This document shows positions 55,665 through 64,000 of a DNA stretch of 64,000 bases, in pieces (position 1 is the stretch's first letter; each line of letters starts with the position of its first letter). The stretch is from Pyropia yezoensis. Taxonomy: Eukaryota > Rhodophyta > Bangiophyceae > Bangiales > Bangiaceae. The stretch is from contig CM020619.1 in NCBI GenBank assembly GCA_009829735.1, positions 27,988,063-28,052,062 of the forward strand, in the 5' to 3' direction. The position numbers were made by a program, and so were the translations under genes. The notes under the pieces are model-generated. The model saw nothing but the letters and a program-made list of their open reading frames with translations. It did not search any database and had not been told where the DNA came from.

Positions 55665-56687
55665 CTACTGGATAACGTCCAAATTCTCTTGAGCATCGAG
55701 CTCTAAGACGCAACACGGCAGTGACAGGGTGACTTTCCCGCAGGCAAGACCTTCCTCATGGCCCATCATTGCCGCAACGCCGGCAGGCCGCCACCGCAGA
55801 AACGCCGGGCACGACGCAGGAAGACCAGACAATTCGACAGAGGAAATCGTAGTACGCTCAAGAGGGTGCACGAAACGACGCCGTTGCGGGTCGAACTCTT
55901 CCGTCTTCCTTGTAGCAACCTGTACATCTCCATCCGTTTTTCTTTGTAAGATGAACCACATGGATCCATCGTCGTCTTCGAAGCGCTCAACCAGAACGCA
56001 AGATGGCGTTGAACCGTCACTCGGTTGGGTAAACGACCGCGCCATAGCCCAAGACCGAAGACTCTCAGACATGCCCAACGCAGTGAGAGCAAGAGCAGGT
56101 GAAGTAAACTCGACCAGTCGTACCGCCCTCTCGCGTCGACCTGGTCCCGGTATTGTGTAGGAGAGGGAGAGCATCTCCACCAGCTCGTCCATGGACCGGC
56201 GGTCAGCGTCCGCGTCAAAGGAGAGCACAGCCTTGGTGCGATTATCGCGCTGGCTCGCTCCATCACGCGACCTCTTCAAGCCGGAGGGTGGTCTGGCCTT
56301 CAGCCGTTCAACTAAGCGTGTCGCCAGACGACGCTGAAGAGAGCGGCCCAGCGGGAATTGCTCTTGCATAGCAACCTGCTGGAGAGCTCGAATGCCGTTC
56401 AGTGACAGACGCGCGGTCGCCATAGCATTCTTGGTCGCCTCCATGCGGCTCTCAAGCGCATCGCATCTCAGCTTCATTGCCTGCATCTCAGAAGACAGCT
56501 TGTCGAGGTCAGCAACCTTGACGGAACGACGTGGACCAGCCGCCTTCGTAGCGGATGATGAGGCGACTATCCCGCCACCCGAGCGATGCACATCTGCTGT
56601 CGGCGATTCATCGGGGGCCACCGAAGACCCAGCATGTGGCTGTGACCGCTCCGTCCCGCTCTGCCGATTAGTAGGTGACGAATTCAT
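55665..56687 (-). CDS. Antisense transposon-partner protein, 340 residues, coiled coil
   Basis: The ATG at 56687 starts 'MNSSPTNRQSG'. A coiled-coil stretch is visible: 'VADLDKLSSEMQAMKLRCDA', then 'LESRMEATKNAMATARLSL'. Next comes a basic segment ('GLKRSRDGASQRDN') and a mixed alpha/beta C-terminal part ('SVLVERFEDDDGSMWFILQ'-like). No known domain is recognised. It lies convergently, 270 bases after the end of the broken Tnp2, mirroring the arrangement at 47-50 kb. I see no sequence similarity between the two antisense proteins. It may be an oligomerising DNA-binding accessory protein, but this is inference from the coiled coil and position. Confidence 0.45.
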   Translation of the reverse strand: MNSSPTNRQSGTERSQPHAGSSVAPDESPTADVHRSGGGIVASSSATKAAGPRRSVKVADLDKLSSEMQAMKLRCDALESRMEATKNAMATARLSLNGIRALQQVAMQEQFPLGRSLQRRLATRLVERLKARPPSGLKRSRDGASQRDNRTKAVLSFDADADRRSMDELVEMLSLSYTIPGPGRRERAVRLVEFTSPALALTALGMSESLRSWAMARSFTQPSDGSTPSCVLVERFEDDDGSMWFILQRKTDGDVQVATRKTEEFDPQRRRFVHPLERTTISSVELSGLPASCPAFLRWRPAGVAAMMGHEEGLACGKVTLSLPCCVLELDAQENLDVIQ

Positions 56688-58068
56688 CACAGAGCAGGTA
56701 TGCAGTTCGCTCAGGTGGCAAAAGACTGCGGGCACGGCCGCTCCAGGGCTCAGCTGCACAACAACGGCGTAGAGCACAGCCGTAGTAGAGCAGGACTTGT
56801 GCATCCCACAGTAGACGAGCGGGTCTCCGCCGACAAGCCCGCCAAGATCGGAGTCCGTCGGCGGGGTGGCAACGGGCGCGTCCTCTGCGGCCAGCACGAA
56901 GCACGCAACGACGGCGAATGTTGCTGGTCGAGGCGCATCGACAGCCAACGTACGACCAGCACGCTCGTCAGCCCTGTCACAGGCTCCCGTCGGAAGAGCC
57001 GCGACCGGGCCCGGCGTCGCCGACAGGCAGGGACTACACAAAAGCAACGAGTGCGGCTGGTCGTGGCTCGCCGCCTCCGACCGCACCACGAGTACGCCCG
57101 GAAGCTGCCACAGGCGGCTGCTTGATGACAGCTACACGAGTTCGTACTTGACCAGGAGCAGGGCGCACACAACGGGTACAAGTGCTGCTGCACGCGGCGC
57201 ACCGGCAGCGACCGTAGCAACAGCACGCCCGAAAGCTGCCACAGGCGGCCTTTGGATAAGTCGCAATCAGGCCCGTCCTGTTCGACAATGACAGCGTGCG
57301 CAACGGCAGCGCCAGCGACCGGCGGATCGCCAAACCTAGCAGCTGCTGTGGGCGACAGCCGGGAGTACCAGCCCTCTCAACCACGTCGTCGTGTCGGTCA
57401 CCGCTGCCACGACTGACGCGTGCAGCTGCCCTCACCGGTGCTACCGTCGCCGCCGGCATCTGAAGACGGGAGTACGGTCCGTAGAGAAGATGCTGACCAG
57501 TGCGTAGCTGCTGCAGGCCTCGCGTGGTATGATGTCAAGAAAGGGCGCGGGGAGGGGACTGTCGTCTCACGGGAGTTCAGCGTGGCATAATTCGAAGCGA
57601 AAATGATATTCCAGGTCGCCTCATTCACAAAAATTCAAACGCGCAGTCGCCGCTCCCAGCCTCTCTGCCGCGGCCAAGCCGCGCCGCCGGGGGGTCCCGC
57701 CGGCCGCTGCCGATCGCGATCCGTTGGCGACACCGGTCGGCCACCTGCTGCGCGACCCTTCGCTGCAGCTGGCCGCCGTCCTCGGCACTTCCCGTAATGC
57801 CGGTGCGTTCACGCACGGCTGAGTCGTTCTTTCCCCAGTCGCCGTGCATCGGCCACGGACACTTTATTTCGGCAGTTGGCGTCCCTTCACTGCAGAGGCT
57901 GTGCTGGCGGGAGATGACCTGCGGCTGGCTGGAGCCCATGCGATTCCTTGCCTGTGGCCGCAGTAGCCGCACAGTGGTAGCCTGCAGGCCGGCCGGCGCC
58001 ATGCTCGCTTCCTCGGCTGAAGACCGACAGCGGCGACGACGTACTTATACGAGCCGGTCTGGCGGGCT
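56688..58068. other. Repeat-rich spacer before the SET gene
   Basis: Short frames only. A 26-base block with the core CGGAAGCTGCCACAGGCGGC recurs at 57093-57118 and 57224-57249 with one or two changes, 131 bases apart. The remainder is mixed sequence, with an A+T-rich patch at 57590-57645. Confidence 0.4.
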
Positions 58069-59232
58069 ATGATCGTCAGACGCGGGCGCGACGTCATGTT
58101 TCGGCCTCTGGGGCGCGCGCCTGGTCAACGATTGATTATGTCAGCCTTGCTGACGACATGGCGCGCATGGTTTGGCGTGTTCGTGGAGTGGGAGAGAGCT
58201 GGTGGTGGTGGCGTGACGGCACGGTACCGGCACGTGCGCCGGGTCATTCAGGGTGCCGGCGTTGCCCCCGCAGCCGAGTTGACGCCTCTGAGTTGGCGAC
58301 GGCTATTGGGCGGAGGTTGCCCGCTGTTCCTGTTGTCGCAGTCGGACCTGGCCAGGCTTAAGCTGCCGTCGGCACTGGGGGCGACCTCTCGTACCAGCAT
58401 GCTGTGGAAGCAGCCGCCGAATTTCCCGACGCACACCTGCGTGTCCAACAGTGTGATGAACGCACTGCTGGGGATGGACGGCATGCGGGCGGCCAGCGGC
58501 TACAAGAATCTGTATGACACGCCTGTCTACGAGTGGCCTGCGGCGGCGGTCACCTTCTTCGACCACGCTGTCGATTTCTTCCTGCTGGAAGCCGACGCTG
58601 AGGGCGACAACGTGCAAGTCGGTTCGTCAACGGTGCCTGGAGCTGGACGAGGGGTTTTTGCGCGGCGGTTGTTTGAGGCCGGCGAGAAGATCCTGCCGTT
58701 CTGGGGCACCTTAGTTTACGAGGACCTCTCTGTCGCCGCCCTGTCCAAGGACGCTGCGGAGAAGCATCGAGTGTACGGGTCCGGCGTGTCTTCTACCTCT
58801 GCCACGCGCTGGCTCCAGACATCGGCGGAGGTCATAACGAGTCAGCGCTTTTGGTCCAAGAGGCACTGGCATCCTGGGCACACGAGTGTGGCCAGCATTG
58901 ACGTCGCGACGAAGCACTGTCAGTACCATTGCTCCTGTGTCAAAGACGAAGAGTACATAGTGTGGCTCGTGCCGTCAACACGCTGCGCCGCCGGTATGGT
59001 CAACGACGGCCGACTGAACAAGACGCCCGGATGCGGCGACACGGAGGCGGAGGCTGCGAAGCGGATGCCCAATGTGAAGCTGGGGCCACGCAAGTTCCCA
59101 GTGGACTCGACGTTCGACATCACCCGCGCCGATGTGGTGCACTTGGTGGTGACGATTACCATTACTGTGGGAGAGGAGCTCTATTTGCATTACGGCGTGG
59201 GTCACACGGCCTTGCGTGTCTCGGCAGTGTAA
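58069..59232 (+). CDS. SET-domain protein in the transposon island
   Basis: The ATG at 58069 gives 387 residues. After about 185 residues of unrecognised sequence ('NFPTHTCVSNSVMNALLGMD') a SET-type lysine methyltransferase fold is visible: 'STVPGAGRGVFARRLFEAGE' (about 187-206), 'FWGTLVY', 'CAAGMVNDGRLNKTPGC' (about 305-320) in the place of the usual N-H-x-C-x-P-N block, and 'VTVGEELYLHYG'-like 'TITVGEELYLHYG' (about 363-375). In SET enzymes these bind S-adenosylmethionine and form the pseudoknot. The His of the NH motif is missing (N-D-G). The frame is intact. The gene stands beside broken transposases, so it may be transposon cargo that modifies histones. Independent host ownership is also possible. 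Confidence 0.65.
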   Translation: MIVRRGRDVMFRPLGRAPGQRLIMSALLTTWRAWFGVFVEWERAGGGGVTARYRHVRRVIQGAGVAPAAELTPLSWRRLLGGGCPLFLLSQSDLARLKLPSALGATSRTSMLWKQPPNFPTHTCVSNSVMNALLGMDGMRAASGYKNLYDTPVYEWPAAAVTFFDHAVDFFLLEADAEGDNVQVGSSTVPGAGRGVFARRLFEAGEKILPFWGTLVYEDLSVAALSKDAAEKHRVYGSGVSSTSATRWLQTSAEVITSQRFWSKRHWHPGHTSVASIDVATKHCQYHCSCVKDEEYIVWLVPSTRCAAGMVNDGRLNKTPGCGDTEAEAAKRMPNVKLGPRKFPVDSTFDITRADVVHLVVTITITVGEELYLHYGVGHTALRVSAV

Positions 59233-60382
59233 TGCGTGTTGCTGCGGCTGTGTGTTTTGTAAACGTTTCGCTCGGAGGGTGTCTATCTTGTACCTCGTAC
59301 TGTCCATGCATCTCCAAATCACTCAACGTACGTTTTGGGATCCGTGGTGACTCTTCGGCGAGCCGTCGTGTACCTATCAGAGAGAGAAACCAGGGTAAGA
59401 CGAGGCACACGTTGCAAGGCGTCGGTGGACGGGTACGAGCCATGACAACCAAAGATAATTGACGGCAGTCAGCACACTTTGCTGGGTGCTGCCCACACGC
59501 CAAGGACGCGAGGGGTGTCGACTCTGCCCCTGCCACGATCCCACCCGCACCTCCGCGGCGCCTGGCACCTCTACTCCTCGAACTACAGCGTTCCAACATC
59601 GCGTGCTGTATACCGCAAGCAGCAGTTGCATCCGTGAGCGAGGTGCCTCATACCGTTGCAGTGACCGCAGCACAGCAGAGGAGGGCTGGTTGTCTAGGGT
59701 GGGGCGGCGAGTACGCTGCCCACACGCTCACCCCCACACAGCCGACTGTGATGCCATTCGCCACAACCGCCCATCCCTCGGAGGCGGCACAGTAGAATGG
59801 CGGTCCGTGAGGCGTCCATGATAGAGGCAGCTGTGCCGGCTGCGCACCGCAGAGCATGCATGCCTGCAGGCAATGCCGAGTACGTCCATGCCATCATGGT
59901 CACGGTGGCAATCTCCTTTTTGCGAGATCATCTACCATGCGTACATTGGGGCATGTGTGAATTTGGAGGGAATTATGAGTGTCAGCAATTCGCGCAGTCG
60001 CTTCCGGGCTGCTTGATGCCGCTGCCCTTGTGTCGACACGTGCGCTGTGCGGGCTGGCCGACGCAGCGCGCTGTCCCCTTGGCGCACCTGCGCGCGCCCC
60101 GTCATGGCCGCCTGGAAGCCGGCCGTGCTGCTTGGCCGCCCTTTCCAACTGTCGTGCCTGTGCACCGCGCACCTTTCGAGCTCCAAGCCGGGTACGCTGT
60201 GCCCGACGACGCGGGCGCCGCACCCCCCCTTTTCAACCCCCTCTCCTCCTGTCCCACACCCAACTGCATTCTTGTTCCCCGCCTGATCAAGAGCCGATGC
60301 ACCAACCCGCCCGCTCGTCACCGGCACCTGTGGCGTTGGGGACCATCTGCAGCAAGTGGCTTCGTGCAAACTGTGGCCCGCG

Positions 60383-60576
60383 CACGGCAGGGATGGCGGC
60401 ACTATGGGTTACGCCTCAACGTTGTTAGTGCCAGTGGTATGGTGATGTGGCCGGTGGCGGCAGGTACGTGTGGAGCGTGCACGGCAGGGATGGTGGCACT
60501 ATGGATTACGCCTCAACGTTATCAGTGCACGTGGTATGGGGATGTGGCCGGTGGCGGCAGGTACGTGTGGAGCGTG
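60383..60576. repeat. 97-bp tandem duplication
   Basis: The copies at 60383-60479 and 60480-60576 are identical at nearly all positions; differences include GTTGTTAGTGCCAG versus GTTATCAGTGCACG. There is no third copy. The block is non-coding as far as I can see. Confidence 0.9.
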
Positions 60577-61453
60577 CACCACGAGGTGGGAGTGATGGTG
60601 ATGAACGATGGGGTCATGGGAATTGAATTTTATGGAGCCCCGTGTGCTAACCAGTGTGGACGACTTCTCGTGGTGCTGCTTTTTTTTTTTTATGTCGGTG
60701 ATGTTGCTGCTGTGCTTCCTTCTGTCGGTCCTTTTTTGCTCTCGTCTGGCGGCCCCCCCATTGTCTCACAACAGACGCGACACGATCATGGTGGGTGCTT
60801 CGCCGTTACTTGGCCTTGACCCTGTTGCCGTGGGTGACGGGGGTGACCGTCGGGTGGAGAGGACGGTTGTTGGGGGCACCTCTGCGGTTACCCAACAAGG
60901 ATGGGGGCGTGGGCGAGCAGTGCTGAGTCTTGACCGGCCTTGTGCCGCAGCGACGAGTGCTCTGTGTGACCTTGGCTGCAGGAGGGACGTGTTGGACGAA
61001 GAGCTAACTTGCGGGGGTGAACGTGTGCTACTCTGTTCGTCGATTGTGTCGTATGCCGCCACTGTACTGTGCAGGCATGTGGTTTTTGGCATCAAGGTGA
61101 TGGCTTCCCCTGCCTTCAGTCAGTGGACCGTGTTTGCTGTTCGAGATGGAGCAGATGGGCGACAAGAGGAGTACGGCGAGAACACAAAAGGATTTGGGGA
61201 GGGGGGTGTTGTAGGCCACGTGGGGATGGAAGGGTAGATGGGGGGTGGGGAGGCTGGAAGATGGGAGTACGAGGGATGAGATGAGGCTGGGGTGTGTGGA
61301 AGAGGGGGGTACGGGGGACGGGGTGAAGGTGGCGACCACGGAGAGGCAAGCATGGTGGTGCAAGGGGGACAAGAGGGGGGGGGGAGTGTAACACTGAATA
61401 AATGAGTACCTCGTGCCCGCCAGTTCTCCATCAGCTCTCGAGACAACCTCGTA

Positions 61454-61473
61454 GCCTCTCGTGCCAGAGAGGC
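61454..61473. repeat. Short hairpin GCCTCTC/GAGAGGC
   Basis: A 7-bp perfect stem encloses a 6-base loop. It is not followed by a T run. Function unknown; it may be chance. Confidence 0.4.
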
Positions 61474-61886
61474 CTGAAGAGTGAGCGCCCGAGACCTCAG
61501 TTTCTCTAGGGAGCTCTAGGCTGCTAGCGCCATCGCACGCGAGTCATCCTGCGATCGCGTGCTCGAACGAACTCGAGAAGGCGCTCACGAACAGTGAGTA
61601 AATGTTGAACGCAATGGCGTGGTAAGACTCGACCGCGTTAAAGACGACACCTTTCATCATCCCCTTGCGATCACCAGTCCATTTGCCGTGGCGGTCGCGA
61701 TCTCGAATCTGATAATTTTGGGCGTTCCGTGAGGTGCTGTGTGACACTCGTCACTGCAAGCCCTCCTATCCACATCCGCACACATCGCCTCCCACCCCAA
61801 ACAACCTCCCCGCCGTATCCTTCCAGGCGCGAGTCTTTTTCTTCTCTATTTATTCTTTCCCGCTGGTGCCGACCGGGGGAGAGCCA

Positions 61887-63801
61887 ATGTGGCGCCGGTG
61901 CTGCGTCCTGCCCGCCGCCTTTACCGCCCCCCCCCCAACCTTGCTTGGCTCTTCGCCCCCGCGGCGGTCGCCCCTCCCCCATCGGCCCGCCCGGACCGGC
62001 CGGTGGGTGTGGGCCATGGCGGGAGACGGGCGGCGGGCGTCGGGGCGGGACCGGCGGGCGGGCCGGGTGGTGGCGGGTAGTGGCGGCGGCGGCGACGGCG
62101 GCGGCGGTGGCGGCGGCGGTGGCGGCTCGTCGTGGCGGCCCGCGTCGGCGGTGGCGACGGCGGCGACAGGGGCATCATCCGGTGCTGCCCCCGAGCTCCT
62201 GCCCGCCCACTTGCGGGCGGCGCCGTTTTCGGCGAACGACCCGGAGGTGGCGGTCTTGTGGCTCCGCAACGACCTCCGCCTCGCAGACAATGCGCTGCTG
62301 GCGGTGGGGGCAACTGCCGCCTCCCTTCTCCCCGTCTACGTGTTTGATCCTCAGGACTGGGGGGACGCCAGCACCCACCGCACGCTGTACGGGACGCCCA
62401 AGGGCGGTGCCCACCGGGCCGCCTTCCTCGCCGCCGCCGTCGCCGATGTGGCGAGCAGCCTTGCCGCCCGCGGGAGCGGCCTGCTGGTGCGTATGGGGGA
62501 CCCCGCGAAGGTGCTGGCAGAGGTGGTGAGCAGCGTCCGTGCGGCGGGCGCGTCGGCGGTGCGGGTGGTGGCGAGTAAGGAGTTTTGCGCAGAGGAGGTT
62601 GCGGCGGAGCGGGCGGTGGCGGCTGCACTGGCGGGCTCGGACGACAGCGGCGCTGGGGCGCCCCTGCAGTTTGTGTGGGAGGGTAGCCTGCACCATCTGG
62701 ACGACCTGGGCTTCAATCCCCTCACCGACATCCCCCCCGTCTTTACCCAGTACCGCAAGCGCATGGAGGGCCGCGACCGTGACAACCTGTCTATCCGCCG
62801 GCCCTTGCCGCCCCTACCTTCTCAACTGCCGCCGCTGCCGGCAGGGTTGCCCACAGCGTCGGTCGGCATTGTGCCGTCGCTGGCTGATCTTGGCTTGGAC
62901 GTCGCAGATGCGGCGGTGGACCCCCGCGCGGCCCTGGACGTGCGGGGTGGCGAGACGGCTGCCGCCGCACGACTGCACGATTGGATGACGGCTGGTGACC
63001 ATCTGCGCCACTACAAGGAGACGCGCAATGACTCGGGGACGGCCGACGGGTCATCAAAGCTGGCCGCCTACCTCTCCACTGGTTGCATCTCGCCTCGCAC
63101 CGTGTACGCGGCTATCCGGGCGTACGAAGCCTCCACGGGGGTTGCCGACGACAACACATACTGGTTGGTGTTTGAGCTGCTCACCCGCGACTTTTTCCGT
63201 TGGACCGCCGCCGCCGTTGGGCCCGCCCTGTTTGCGTGGCGGGGCCACGCCTCGGACCGGTCCGCCGCTGATTTTGCCCCCCGCCGCCTGTCCCCCGTCC
63301 ACCGCTCGCGGTACGACGCGTGGGTTGCGGGCGCCACGGGCGTGCCGTTTGTCGACGCGGGCATGCGGGAGCTGGCCGCCACTGGCTACCTTTCCAATCG
63401 ACTGCGGCAGAATGTGGCGTCCTTCCTCGTCAATGAGCTGGGCCACCCCGACTGGCGCGCCGGCGCGGCCTACTTTGAGGCCACCCTCGTCGACTATGAG
63501 CCGGCGGCCAACTGGGAAAACTGGGCGTACATTGCGGGCAAGGGGGCAGACCCCCGTGGGGGGCGGGCGTTTAACACTGTTAAGCAGGGGGCCGTTTATG
63601 ACCCGTCGGCCGCCTACACTAAGACGTGGGTTCCCGAGCTCGCCGCCCTGCCCCCCGCCGCGCTGTGGGAGGTGGGTAAGCGCACCGACGCGGAGCTGGC
63701 AGCGGCGGGCATCGAGCTCGGCCTCGACTACCCGCGGCCGGTCGTTGCCGTGCGGGGGGCGCCGCCGCCTGGGGCGGGGCGAGGCGGAAGGGGTGGCCGT
63801 A

Positions 63802-63835
<34 letters not shown>

Positions 63836-63860
63836 CGGGGGGAGGAGGTGGTCGGGGTGA
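61887..63860 (+). CDS. DASH-type cryptochrome
   Basis: The ATG at 61887 gives 657 residues. The first 70 are basic and Ala/Pro-rich, like an organelle targeting peptide, followed by a Gly-rich spacer; the ATG near 62016 is an alternative start. The photolyase N-terminal domain begins at 'EVAVLWLRNDLRLADN' (about 119). The FAD-binding region includes 'KETRNDSG', 'SKLAAYLSTGCISPRTVYAA', 'TYWLVFELLTRDFFRW' and 'YLSNRLRQNVASFLVNELG'. The CRY-DASH end is clear: 'NWENWAYIAGKGADPRGGRA' and 'NTVKQGAVYDPSAAYTKTWV'. These flavoproteins repair single-stranded cyclobutane dimers and may signal blue light, often in plastids or mitochondria. A 31-base G run (63805-63835) in the tail makes the last about 20 residues and the exact stop uncertain. 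Confidence 0.92.
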
Positions 63861-64000
63861 GGGGAGTAGGCGTTAGGGGCTGTTTGGGGAGGTATCCGTG
63901 CGATGCCATTGCACGAGCATCGCGTCGACGGCACACCTTTCCGCGCGTGGCGCGGCCGTAGGTATAGGCGGCGACCACTTCCGTTGTGGGCAGTGCGAAT
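63861..64000. other. 3' flank of the cryptochrome gene
   Basis: This is the remaining 140 bases of the window. I see no feature in it. Confidence 0.5.

Larger units (their letters stand above)
47333..59232. mobile_element. Nested or rearranged CACTA/Plavaka-like transposon DNA
   Basis: This span holds two Tnp2-type transposase halves, two antisense partner ORFs, two degenerate repeat zones, a long palindrome and a SET-domain gene. The transposase C-terminal half (47333-48805) lies before the N-terminal half (53476-55395), so this is not one intact element. I could not find terminal inverted repeats or target duplications by eye. The outer limits are therefore those of recognisable genes only. 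Confidence 0.55.
59233..61886. other. 2.6-kb gene-poor stretch
   Basis: Only short, uncharacteristic frames occur. It contains the 97-bp tandem duplication (60383-60576), ACTGTACTGT near 61061, a G-rich block at 61190-61385 and a 7-bp stem hairpin (61454-61473). The promoter of the cryptochrome gene should lie in the last few hundred bases. No TATA box is evident there. Confidence 0.4.

Noticed and set aside
61190-61385. G-rich block as a telomere-like or quadruplex array
   Set aside because: The G runs are irregular, with no repeating unit. Quadruplex formation is possible but nothing sets it apart from other G-rich DNA in the window.
45411-61886. Retrotransposon (reverse transcriptase or integrase) genes
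   Set aside because: No YxDD or HHCC-type motifs were seen. The transposase blocks fit the DDE Tnp2 type instead.
1-64000. tRNA, rRNA or CRISPR features
   Set aside because: I looked for T-loop GTTCGA-type motifs, rRNA segments and evenly spaced direct repeats with spacers and found none that are convincing.

Overview
The window is nuclear DNA from a eukaryote with extreme G+C content. Genes are mostly intronless, carry long Ala/Gly/Pro/Arg homopolymer stretches, and start in a GCCGCCATGG or GCCACCATGG context. The few introns use GTACGT-type donors and ordinary AG acceptors. A chloroplast-type ISE2/Ski2-like helicase, a DASH cryptochrome and CACTA-like transposases together fit a photosynthetic, probably multicellular red alga of the Porphyra/Pyropia kind. 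That assignment is inference; no rRNA or plastid marker is present to confirm it.

Left part (1-45.4 kb). In order: a secreted Cys-rich protein (minus); an ISE2-like RNA helicase (plus) convergent with a long SEC5-like exocyst protein (minus); a secreted DUF5060-type glycoside-hydrolase-like protein (plus); an Ala-rich repeat ORF of uncertain reality; a four-exon gene with three GATA zinc fingers (plus); a three-pass membrane protein; a small secreted Cys-rich protein; a three-exon Tas-like aldo/keto reductase (minus); a protein ending in a bZIP-like basic region (plus); a small Ser/Pro-rich protein; TBCCD1 (minus); and a TFIIB/BRF-like factor (plus). Most recognised genes sit in head-to-head pairs 0.8-1.1 kb apart. 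Those spacers often contain GTACTGTAC-like palindromes.

Middle-right part (about 45.4-61.7 kb). The composition becomes more balanced and a transposon island begins. It holds the C-terminal half of a CACTA/Plavaka-like Tnp2 transposase, an antisense partner ORF, a degenerate repeat zone, a 62-bp near-perfect palindrome, the N-terminal half of a related Tnp2 with an in-frame stop, a second antisense ORF, another repeat zone and a SET-domain gene. The two transposase halves lie in swapped order. Right end (61.9-63.9 kb): a DASH-type cryptochrome.

Several otherwise convincing genes (SEC5-like, helicase, TBCCD1, Cys-rich protein, membrane protein) change frame only at runs of C or G. These look like assembly length errors in homopolymers rather than real mutations. 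All coordinates for those genes are spans across such breaks.
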